Below, piece after piece: positions 24,357-34,765 of a DNA stretch of 64,000 bases (within the stretch, counting starts at the first letter, position 1; each line of letters opens with the position of its first letter). Where the stretch lies: positions 58,768,977 to 58,832,976 of the forward strand of contig NC_092497.1 of assembly GCF_047495875.1 (NCBI RefSeq), given 5' to 3'. The notes under the pieces were generated by a model that was not told where the DNA came from, made no database searches, and worked only from the letters and a program-made list of their open reading frames with translations. Both the position numbers and the translations under genes were made by a program. The DNA is from Pithys albifrons albifrons (lineage: Eukaryota; Chordata; Aves; Passeriformes; Thamnophilidae).

Positions 24357-25996
24357 CTTTAGAGGGACTTTATCCACTCTTAGAGGCTGCTTCTGACAAG
24401 CTGTGCTTTGTTTCAAGAAGAAATGCTGAAAGTAGAAAGAAGGCAACAGGGGTGCATTTCCCTTTGTGTACAACTCTTTGCAACTAGAACTCAAGAGCAG
24501 TCTTGGAGTATTGCCAAGTCAAGGCAGGATTGACAGCTATGACCATTGCAGCTGCAGTTTGAGAAGTCTTGGAACCACTCCTAACTCACACCAATTAACA
24601 GAGTAATGGATAGTCTACCTGGCATCTTGTGGAAAGGAGGCACAAGATCCTTCACCCTTCTTTCCTTATTTGCCACAAACCTCTGCTCATCTCTGTGCTG
24701 CCGTGGGAGTTCTGGATACACATCTGAGTTTTCTTCCATGGAAATGAAAAGAGGTTTTACAGCAGGTGAAGCTAATATGGTCATGCACAAGGTCAAAAAT
24801 CATGACCTTGTGTAATTTTATCTGTTCAGCAAAGACTGACAGATGCAGCAAGAGGAAAACACAGGACTGCAATTCTGGAGGTGCTTTTTTGGGGATGTAT
24901 TTTAGCAAGTACCTGTGGCATCTTGCAATATGACCAAAGAACTTATATTTAAGATCTGGAATAAGTACTACATACACTGCATTGTCAGGATTAGTTCCTT
25001 AGTATTCCCTTCATGACAAAGCAGTTTCTAAGTTACATAAATTCAAAAGCAAACACTTGTCAAAATACTTTACTAGTAATTACAGCATTTATACCTCCAT
25101 AGAGCAGTTTAAATCCTTCTGACACTCCAAATATTATTGAGGGTGACTTTTAAGTTTCTGCCATTTGAAAAATCTGAGGTGGTTTAAGCAATTATGGCAC
25201 CAGAGGACTTAATGTGCCTTAAAATCATACACTACTCTGAGGACTTCAGGCAATTTAAGCACTTATGCCATCATAAAACAGTTTAAGTGCTTAGACTATC
25301 TTGAATGTTTAAGGTGGTGTGCAAGATCATACTACATCATCTAGGATGATTTGAACAGAAAATCCTTTGTCAGACTACTGTCTGAGAATAATTTTTTAAT
25401 TACTTGATTTTCTTTTAAATGAAACATTGTCTGATAACTAGCTACAACTTCACAGAAATTATAAAAATGCTTTTACATTATTGTTATTGCAGTTAGTTCA
25501 AGTCAAGGTTAGCATATTACCACTGCTGACCAGAACTGTTCTCTAAAAATACAACACAGGCTTTAATTTCTACACACAGCAAGATTTCTGAAATCAGGGA
25601 CCAGCTGGTAGTGGACAATTTTTAATTGAGGCTCACATAAAGTTTCCAGCATAGGTTATAAAAATCATCAAATAAAACCTGCCATCTACTTTTGTATACA
25701 ATAAAATGATGCTTTCTACAATACTTATACCTCCTAAAATATGTCCTTCTATGGTTGGAATGAAAATACTGTTTCAGGCACATAAATAAAGATTATGGTT
25801 TTTATGAAAACCAAATGTACTTTAGAAATCCTTCATGTCTAGTGTCCTAAGAAAAGCCAACATGATGTTCTGTCACATACCAGTTTGACTCCATCACTGT
25901 TGCCATCAAAGTAATGAACTGACATGCAAAAATTGGTAGAGCTGCAAAAATTGCCATAATTAATATTTTTCTCTATGTGTGACTTCTGTGTATTCA
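24357..25996. other. AT-rich non-coding stretch with a degenerate repeated motif
   Basis: No gene is recognised. Frames at 24581-24796 and 24687-24977 on the minus strand and 24606-24815 on the plus strand overlap one another and have no known domain. Between 25100 and 25310 the core TTTAAG recurs several times, including a perfect 10-bp inverted repeat (see next entry). Confidence 0.55.
25256..25293. repeat. 10-bp inverted repeat with 18-nt loop
   Basis: TAAGCACTTA (25256-25265) and its reverse complement TAAGTGCTTA (25284-25293). A related copy, TTTAAGCAATTATGGCACCA, lies about 70 bp upstream near 25182. It could form a small hairpin. No element family is recognised. Confidence 0.6.
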
Positions 25997-26105
25997 GAAT
26001 CACAGAAACACAGATTATGATGAGTTGGTAGGGACCTACCAGGATCACCATGTCCAACCCTTAGCCCTGCACAGGACCATTGCCTTCTTCATCAGGGAAC
26101 CCTGT
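25997..26105 (-). mobile_element. CR1 LINE 3'-end fragment
   Basis: Begins AGAATCACAGAAACACAG, continues GAGTTGGTAGGGACC, then GTCCAACCCTTAGCCCTGCA, the typical 3' end of a CR1 read in reverse. It is only about 110 bp, has no coding part and is well diverged. It resembles the 3' end of the element at 34169 and is probably the same old subfamily. Confidence 0.85.
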
Positions 26106-29100
26106 AATATTCTACTCAGGTAGAAAATGACTAGGCAACAAAGAACTACAAATAAAAGCCTCAAATCTCAACACTGTGTCCACCATATTGGTCACATCAT
26201 ACTAGGATACAAAATACATGGTTGATGAAGGGAGCACCTCTTTCTGTCATCTGTGTTAGTGGCACAATGTGGTAGGAATGGCAAATACTAAAATCATACG
26301 GAAAGTTAACAGTGTTTCAGCAGGTAACTGAAATCAGCCAAGGATACTCAGGGATTAGTTGGATAGAATGTGCAAATGTAGGGTATGTCAGTCCTACATC
26401 TTACTCTTCTAAGTCCAAACTCCATGAGGTAGGCATTTTCTTTCACCTTTGTATTCATAATTTGTTTTATTCGCTAGCAATTAAATTAAAATATAAATAA
26501 TATGCCAATACTTGTTCAGATACTAGTCTTTCTCTGAAGACTGAAAAAATACTCTTAGTTCTAGAATGCAAGTACGAAGCCACACTGGGAAAATTAGTTT
26601 CACTGAAGCTCCTACCACAAAAGAAAACTGATGCTGCATCAAAACTCATCCACTGATCTGTTCTCACTATCTCCCACCAATTGTCAGATGCTTATGACAG
26701 TATTTCTGCAAACACATGTTAAGAAACATTGCCTAACTATGCTTTATTTTTTATTTATGCTAATGAAACTAAATCACTCTAGCAAAGAACAAAATATTTG
26801 CTACTCTCATGGCTAAATAAACCCTGTGGAAAGTTTTGAACAAGCTTTCCAGTCTTACTGGAAGAAATGCATTCATATGCACAGAGAAAGATCTGACCAG
26901 ATTAAAAAGTCTGTCCCTGTAAAAATCATATGGGATGTACTCTGAGCAGACTTAATTGCTATTGATATGGGAGAGGAGTATCAGTGTGCTACTCTACAAT
27001 TAGTTGTTCAGATCTATTCAATCTCTTTTACAAGTGCAGATCAGTGAATAACTTCAGGAAGTTAAACTTTGTAAGCCATTCAGATGGGATCCAGGCATTA
27101 TTCTTTAATTATTTTAAAGACTGAAGTCTATAGTGTGAGAAAAGAATAGCAATGCTGAGTTAATCATACTCTCATTGTAGTCTCACAGGAAGACATCATT
27201 TGCGAGCTTCCCAAAAAGGATGATATAGCTGTCATGGGTTTGTGTCCCACAATGCATTTCTTTTTCTCTTCATTAATCTGTCACTAATTCAATCTGTGAA
27301 GGCTGTGTCATAAACATATCTTACATTTCTCCCCAATAATGTGGAACATATTGCAGCATTTTTCATTTTAGAAAGATTCCACTACTATTTCTGTTGCCAA
27401 TAACAAGTTCATAAGGTAGAGCTTTCAGTCCATCCAGCTCCTGCCCCTAATTAAAAGCACTTCTTGAAAACATAGAAATGAAAAATACAGAAAATCATAT
27501 GGGCATTATGTTATCCTTCATGGCACCTATTAGAAGTATGCAACTTTTGATTTTAGAAAAATAACTTTTTTTTCATGGCACTGTTTCTTTCACATGTGTA
27601 CTTCAACCTGTTTTCTGAAAAATAATTTATAAAAAACCCAACAACTCCTCATAAAGAAAATTAAAACCTGAAAATGTATATGGTCTAAGATGGCAAAAAC
27701 AAAGATCTTGAGCTTGGTGAAGAACTAATATTGTTAAAGCTACAATGAAGCCACTTCTGAGACATGAATGCTCAAAAGATTAATACTATCAGACAGTTTA
27801 GCACAGGGAAATCCTTTCATATTCATTGGCAGTTGTCAAAATTGTTACCATCTGATGACTGCTTCCCATTTAAAATAAAATGGGTTTGGTGGTCTCAGTT
27901 CTCATTTCAGGAGGCCCTGATCCACTTCACAAAATGTAACAGCATTTGACACTGAATGACAAAAGAGCCAATCTTGGCCATTTAAACAGTACAATTACTT
28001 TCTCACTACTGAAAATATCAAATTCAGGCATGTGTTCCCACTATACCAAGGTTTTTGCTGATGTGAAGACTCTTTTTCTCCAGGACCACCACTCTAAAAC
28101 TGAAATATTACCTAAAATGTAATAGTGAATTTAACAGGGAGTAATAATTTTTGTATAATCTATAAAGTAGTAATGTCAGCATTTTAAATACATTCTTTAC
28201 ACACTCAATGAGGCTCATTTATATCTTATTTGTGATCTTCGAATTCATTTTGCAATTGCAAGGAGTGAATACACCCATCCCAGACATACTGTCTCCAATA
28301 CCAGGATATGTTATTAATGGCAGAAATTTTAACTGTACCTCAATCTACAGTTCATTTCCTGATTTGTTTGATTACCTAGAACTGTCTCAATAATTCTGAG
28401 GTGTCTGTGCTGTGTTTACATTACCTCAGTGAAATTGGAGGAGATCAATATGTTGAAGCAGCTGGTGCTTGGCCCCTACAACTACATTATTTACAGTCAG
28501 AGCTTTTTCTTCACACACATTTCGTCCGATCTCCTGGTATAGTGAGTTACAATATAAGTGTAGCAATGTTGTCCAAGAAAACAGTCAAACCTTCAAATTC
28601 CAGTGAAAATTTGGAACACATCTGGTATACACCTGGAATGTGATTTGCAGTTTCAGGGGTTTCTTAAGAAAATTACTTCACACACACTAAAGTTCTGTGA
28701 ATTGAACCAACTCTCAGTAACTGGAAATGATTGAGAGATTCACTTCAAAATGCACTACTACTCCAAATAAAATGCTAACTCTGAGGGAACTAACATTGAT
28801 TCCTTTCATGTTCCCAAAGTGGATAGCAATAGATCTAAGTGATGCAATAAATGGATTCAGAAAACTAGCAAAACTAAGAGTAAAATAGCTTCATGCATTC
28901 TGGAGCTGCAGAAGTAAAAAATGGTTTTTGCCTTCTGCTTTAAGCAGTCAGCTATCACAAGAGAAATTCCATACATCTGTTCACTATTAGCTTGTGTAGC
29001 TGCTTTCTCCCTGAACACTTACTCACAGGGTATACAACTGATCATTAATGTTATACTTTCCTGTTGGACAGGACTTAGATGTTCTGAAGAGCTGAGTTTT

Positions 29101-30481
29101 TTTCTGTTACTCTAAAATGTCTCACTGTAACAGTGCCTCCAGCGTAAAAGTCTCCTTTCCTGTGTTGCTTTTGTTTTCAGTTTGCAAATTTACAGAGGAA
29201 GCTGTACCTTCAGCTTAGTTTTAAAAAGTCATACACAAAAAATATTTGTCTTTTATTTGGCATTGCAGCCAGGTGAAGGTTAATTTCTGAAAATGAAACC
29301 CTAGAGCTATAATTCACTGTTAGTAGGTCATGCTGTCTAGAATGGCTTTGTTCTAAAAAATGGTTAAGCAAACATGAACTAATATTATTCAAGATAGTTT
29401 CTGAACTTAATATGATATGATTCTATGATGTTAAAGCTAGTATGATAGCATTTTTTTCCAGATTTAATCATTGCATTTCTTTATTTTCAAAAATAAAGTC
29501 CTCCAAAACAGAACACTAGAAAGTCATATAACCACTGTGTATCATCATCAATAGGTATTTTTTAAAAAACAGAATTTCATTCTTGTGACTGCAATTCCAT
29601 AGTAGTCTATTTCTGACATGAAAGTTAACACAGGTAACAGTGATGGATCGTGTTTTGCATTACTGTGACTTATCTATTTATCCAAGGGTTAAGTGAATAC
29701 ATATCTCTTATACTTCTTGACACATTTGTAGCTGCTGGTTGATGTTTTATTAAAGACAGAAATATTGGTATATAAATTAGAAGCACACGAAAAACTCTAC
29801 ATGTATCTATCCACATCCCCACAACCACAATATTCAAGAAGCCCTCAGTACGAAGAGCTAAAAAAATAATAGGATAAACAAGATTTCTCCATGTAATACA
29901 TTTGTTAGGGACCACAGATGACCAGTGATAACATCAGCAGCAGAAGACAATTCCAGAACTTCATCTGCTTGCCACATCTGGACCTCCAACAGGGTAATAG
30001 GTTCACCACAGGAAAAAGGGCAACTGTGTTGTGATCATTGACAAATCCTTTCTTGCCTGACATTATCTCAGAAAGGCACCTGGAGTTTACCTCCTTCCTT
30101 GCTCTTCCTCATTTGCTGATGACCAACATGACCTTCTAAAGAACACAAAAACATCCCTCCTTCATTTAAGATTGCTGTTCTGTACCAAACACATATCTGT
30201 CAATATCAGGTATTACTTTTTTTACATCTGCCCTTGACACAACACCAAAACATTTGTTCTTCCTAAAACTTATTCCTTGTTTTTTCTGATTTGCTAATAT
30301 ATTTTCTCTGATTTACTATTGTTTTATGTATTGTAACTATGCTGCTAGTGACTGTGTCTGTTGTTAGTAGATTAATAATTTAAATTGTGGAAACACTAAG
30401 ACCATTTTGACTTTCTTTAATTAAACAAATTCTATGTATTTGATTTTTCATTGGATTTAGAGTCAATCAATGATGGAATTG
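26106..30481. other. AT-rich non-coding stretch, no gene recognised
   Basis: No gene or clear repeat is recognised over 4.4 kb. A 61-codon frame at 28208-28393 has a signal-peptide-like start (see findings). Frames at 28401-28643 plus and 29670-29915 minus are unremarkable. The segment 29925-30410 is slightly more structured, with pyrimidine-rich runs, and could be an unrecognised old repeat, but I cannot name it. Confidence 0.5.
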
Positions 30482-30559
30482 TTAAGGTTAAAGAAATTTT
30501 TCCTAACATCCAACCTAAACCTTCCCTGGCACAACTTGAAGCCTTTTCCTCTTGTCCTG

Positions 30560-30850
30560 TCACTGGTTGCCTGTTAAGAGGAGCCCAGCCTCTACTTGGC
30601 TGCAGCCTCCTCTGAGGCATTTGTAGAGAGCAATGATGTCCCCATCGAGCCTCCTTTTCTCCAGGCTGAACATCCCCCGTTCCCTCAGTCCCTCCTCATA
30701 GGGCTTGTGCTTCAGACCCTTCACAAGCTCTATTGCCCTCCTCTGGATGTGCTTCAGCACTCCATTGTCTTTCTTGCAGTGAGAGGCCCAGAACTGGACA
30801 CAGGATTCCAGATGTGACCTCAGCAGTACCCAGTGCAGAGGGACATTCAC
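30560..30850 (-). pseudogene. CR1 ORF2 C-terminal piece
   Basis: A 96-codon frame containing [18 protein letters not shown] and [19 protein letters not shown], the same C-terminal region as residues of about 141-180 in the CR1 at 4143-4931. Compared with that copy it carries several substitutions and ends early at a stop. No function is possible. Confidence 0.88.
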
Positions 30851-31193
30851 TGCTCAGTCCTGCTGGCCAGACTATTTCTGATCCAAACCAGGTGCCTTGG
30901 CCTTCTTGGCCACCTGGGCAGACTCTGGTTCATGTTCAGCTGCTGTCAACCAACACTTCCATGCCCTTTTCCACTGAGCAGTTTCCAGCCACTCTGCCTG
31001 CTCCCTGTAGTGCTGCAGGGGCTTGTTGTGACCCAAGCATAGGACCTGGCATTTGACCTTGTTGAATCTCATGTGCTTGTCCAGCTGACAACAAAATGTA
31101 ATTCCACTCATAACCAATCTCTAGCCTTCGACATCCAAACAGTTTTTACCCAGCAAAGAGTACATTTGGCCACACCAAGAGCAGCCAGTTTCT

Positions 31194-31481
31194 TCAGCAG
31201 AATGCTCTAGGAAACGGTGTCAAAGGCTTATTAAATTCTAGATAGGTGACATCCACAGCCTTTTTCTCATGCACTGAGCTGGTCAATTTGTCATATGGGA
31301 TCAGATTGGTCAAGCAACCCCTGCCTTTCCTAAACCCATGCTGGCTGGACCTGATCCCATGGTTGTCCTGTAAGTGCATAATTGCATGATGATCTGCTCC
31401 ACGACCTTCCTCAGCACCAGCCTGAAGTTTCCCAGATAATCCTTCTGACCTGTTCTTGTAGATGGGTGCAACATTTGTCAA
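31194..31481 (-). pseudogene. CR1 ORF2 reverse-transcriptase palm piece
   Basis: A 95-codon frame beginning at the fingers/palm region, with VAPIYKNR, SSQHGFRKGRGCLTNLI and VDVTYLEFNK. In the family the last stretch is motif A, normally YLDFSKAFD; here the first Asp is Glu and the frame shifts directly after, so the rest of motif A is lost. A broken copy with no activity expected. Confidence 0.85.
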
Positions 31482-31535
31482 CCTCCAGTCATACGGGACC
31501 TCCCTGGAGGATCAGGACTACTGGTAAATGATTGG

Positions 31536-34168
31536 AAGTGTTTAGGTTTTAATTTGAAAAAACACCAACATTTTAAAATAATCACTATAATTTTGATCTC
31601 AAGAAAGATCATTCTCCTGCAAGACTGCATGTGCTTTTGTAAACATCCTATCCCTTTAAATTAGTACACATATTTAAATTGAAATCTTGACATAAAATAC
31701 CTTCATGGTCTCCAGATTGAGATCAACTTTCCATTCTCTGCTTGTATGCCTCTTTCCAAAGACCCAACAATGGATTCTGAGAACAGTGCAAAGCTTGGGA
31801 TATCTTCATTCCAGGTGTACACACCTCTAGCAGAGACTTTGTGAAAATATGACCTAACAACAACAAGCCAAGATATTCACTAGACACCTCTCATTTGTAT
31901 TGGCAAATAAAGAACCTCCATTGACACAGACATGGTGTGATAGAAAGTACATCTTCTTGTTCCTCTTTACTAGATCAGTTGTCCTGTTTCTGCTGAATCA
32001 CTACATGATGCTCCTTCAAGGTATACTGACTTCTTAGTGCAAACCTAATTCCACACCAAACAGCTTTGGAGTGATGGGTCTTTCATAATATGAAAGAGGA
32101 TGAAAGTACATGAGGATATTAGATAAAACCCAGATCTACTTTTTTTTCCTACAAAACTGTGTGAAAATTATTATATAAAGCAACGAGAAACAAAGGACCA
32201 GGGACACAATTGTGTCAGTCATTTTGTTCCTTTTCTGTTATGTACAATAGCCTGTATTTATGTACTGTTATTTGTAAGATGGTATTCTTAAGGAAATTAA
32301 TTTTGTGCTAAGTCTGAATGTATTGGCCTTCCTCTTGTCCTTTTTGTAACTAGCAGTGCAGAGATATTCGCATTCAGAAACTGTAAGTAGATCTTGCAAA
32401 CTAAACTCAAGAATAGGAATAGTAAACTCTTAATTGTTACTCTAAATGAAATATTAAGAGGATCTTTTTTTTTCTGTTCTGCTCAAAAAAAACCCCAAAA
32501 TTCTTGCAAGCAAAGACATGTTATCCCAGTATTAAAGTAGTCCTTGTTTAATGAAAGAATTCTTTGTTCATTGTCTTCTTTTTCCAAATACCACTGTAAA
32601 AATCTATGTTTTAATACTAGTCTGACAGACTTCTTTTTACTGTCACTCCAGATATCCTTAAGAGTCACAAACCAACAGGAAAGATTGGCCTACAGATGAA
32701 AAACAAAACAGTCTTTTAAATAAGGTATAAGCAATTTTTTTCCCAAAAGCTGACATATATTTTATGAAAACTGTTGGACATCAGAAAGAAATGTTCTTCA
32801 TTGTTTCCATTTTTATTATTATTTATTATAATTTCATAAAGCAGTCCAATGCAAGCAAAGTATCAAGAAAACAAGACACATTAACTGAAATGACTTGTAT
32901 TATACATAAATATAGCATTGTTGAACCAGTTCTTTTTATGCTCTGCTGGTCATTTACAGGTAATCAACATTCCTGTGGAAAGCTTGAGGAAAATAAAGCC
33001 TTAGTAATTAAAGCTAAATATATAGCACACTGTGTTGGTAGGGACTTCACAGAGCAGTTCTCTTTGGCATTGTCATTACACTATCACATAGTTTTAGAGA
33101 GCTTGCAATGACAAAGTGTCCAAAATGTAGTACATAACAAGTAGCAAAATAATTCGTTATCTAACTTTTCAATCACAAGGGAAGTATTGTTCTTCATGTG
33201 ATCTGATTTCCTGACCTTATGTTTGTACTATCACTTTGGGCCATGTTACTGCATGTATCAGAACAGACACACAAAATGACAATTTGATAGGTCATTTTGA
33301 TATTGCCTTTCTTCAATTAAAAAAAAAAATCCTTAAGGAGTAAATCTGGGGAAAGAAACAACTTGCAGTAGTTTTTTGTGAATTTCCCAGCATTAGATCT
33401 GTAAAAAGTTCAGACTCCTCTCCCAAACAAATCATCCCCTGAGTCAAGTGAGTGAGTCCACTTATGCACACACCACAGACAAACAAAAGAGTTTTAAATC
33501 TTGCCCTGGAAAATTAACTCAGTGGCAGTGTTTGATGTTTAATTGAATGATATTTACTAGTGTTTATAATTACGGTTTTAATAATGAGATAAAAAGCTTC
33601 TCTGTCTTGTTTGCAGCCCATCTTTTTCCAAACAGTTCCAAATATTCAACCCAATTTGTCTCATGGTAATTCAGTATTTCACGAGAAAAAAAATTAATTG
33701 AGAAGGGAGAAAGTAGAAAGGGCAGCTCTAAATGTTCTTTTATTTTGTACCAACAATGTTTTGGAGGTTTGTTTGTTTTTTCTTTCTTTCTTTTGGTAGG
33801 GAATTTTTGATGAGAAGTATGTAAGTCCACTTTCTCTTGTTACTTTCACCCTACTGAAATTTTTATTTTTTATTACCTTAGAGAAACAGAGTAATGTCGC
33901 AACTAACAGATGACTCCAAGTTGGTAATAGCACCACAGGAAAACTAGCATGACTAAAATTCCCTTTAATTCTAGTATCCCTATTCATAAAAACCTGAAAG
34001 AAGCAGGTGTACCTAAGAGCACATAAACTCACTGAACTTTTCCAAGTATGTAACATTTTGACTGTATTTTCCACCAAAATACTGAACTTCAACAAAAGAA
34101 TTGACTTTTCAAAGTGTAATATGCCAAATAGGAGAAATTTTATATAACGCAAGATACTTTTCAGATAT
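31536..34168. other. AT-rich non-coding stretch, no gene recognised
   Basis: No gene is recognised. Frames at 32764-33111 plus (115 codons) and 33694-34152 minus (152 codons) are long for this base composition, but their translations are hydrophobic or Lys/Phe-rich and show no domain or splice context. Confidence 0.55.
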
Positions 34169-34765
34169 CACAGAATCACAGAAACACAGAATATGCTGAG
34201 TTGGAAGGGGCCCACAAGAGCCAGCAATTCCAGCTCCTGGCCCTGCATAGACCATTCCTAAGAGTCACACCATGTACCTGAGAGGATCATCCAAACACAG
34301 AATCCAGCACTTGTCCTTGTTGAACTTCTCATGGCTGGTGTTTGTTAGGGTCTCTCTGCAGAGCCTCCCTGTCTTATAGGGAGTCAACAGCTTCTTCCAG
34401 TTTTGTGTCATCTGAAAACTTGCTCAGTATCCCTTGCAGTCCTGTGTCCAAGTCATTTATGAAGATGTTGAAGAGCACAGGGCCCACAATGGAGCTCTGC
34501 AGAATAGAATAGTGACAAGTCTCCAGTCTGATGTCACCCCATTTGCTGTCACCATCTGTGCCTGACTCATGAGCCAATTGCTCACCCAGTGTATGACTTG
34601 TTTATCAAGCTGTGTTCTGAACAATTTTTCCAGAAGGATCCTTCAGAGACAGTATCAAAAACTTCACTGAAATCCAGAAATATTACATCTACTGTCTTCC
34701 CTTGATCAACCAGGTAGCTTACCTTATCATAGAAGGAAATCAGGTTAGCTGAGCAGGACTTTCAT
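34169..34765 (-). mobile_element. CR1 LINE, old copy with internal deletion
   Basis: The left end is a CR1 3' terminus (CACAGAATCACAGAAACACA, GAGTTGGAAGGGGCCC, CTCCTGGCCCTGCATAGACC). By about 34300 the sequence has jumped to mid-ORF2 text (ATCCAGCACTTGTCCTTGTT) and then continues upstream through ACAGGGCCCACAATGGAGCT and ATCATAGAAGGAAATCAGG into the palm. The C-terminal coding part expected between them, several hundred bases, is missing. The minus-strand frame 34577-34374 includes the CR1 stretch [20 protein letters not shown], the region just before and around the reverse-transcriptase active site, here ending with a [14 protein letters not shown] line. It is an inactive relic. Confidence 0.9.
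34374..34577 (-). pseudogene. CR1 ORF2 reverse-transcriptase active-site piece
   Basis: A 67-codon frame with [18 protein letters not shown] followed by [14 protein letters not shown]. In CR1 enzymes the second stretch carries motif C, usually FADDTKLGG; the two catalytic Asp residues (DD) are retained, with Ala to Ser before them. The surrounding element is deleted and frameshifted, so no enzyme is made. Confidence 0.87.

Larger units (their letters stand above)
30482..31535 (-). mobile_element. CR1 LINE fragment lacking its 3' end
   Basis: About 1 kb of CR1 ORF2 sequence in minus orientation. It starts on the left inside the coding region near AAAGAAATTTTTCCTAACAT, so the usual 3' UTR and octamer terminus are missing. 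On the right it extends through the reverse-transcriptase palm to about 31535. Around 31086-31150 the match breaks, consistent with an internal deletion of the region joining the palm to the C-terminal part. Two recognisable protein pieces survive (31481-31194 and 30850-30560 minus) but frameshifts separate them. It is an old, dead copy. Loss of the 3' end cannot come from normal 5' truncation and points to later deletion or rearrangement. Confidence 0.92.

Noticed and set aside
24303..24494. Frames through the GTTT repeat on both strands
   Set aside because: Created by the tetranucleotide repeat; no other coding evidence.
29925..30410. Possible unrecognised LTR or DNA transposon
   Set aside because: No terminal repeats, TATA/polyadenylation pair or family text could be identified, so it was left as unassigned sequence.
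30596..31056. Plus-strand frames over the CR1 fragment (30596-30817, 30733-31056, 30833-31042)
   Set aside because: Antisense to CR1 ORF2 text; not genes.
33694..34152. 152-codon minus frame, the longest outside CR1
   Set aside because: Translation is biased to Phe/Leu/Lys/Ser as expected from AT-rich DNA, has no recognised domain and lacks splice or promoter context. It could be tested by conservation but is not supported as a gene.
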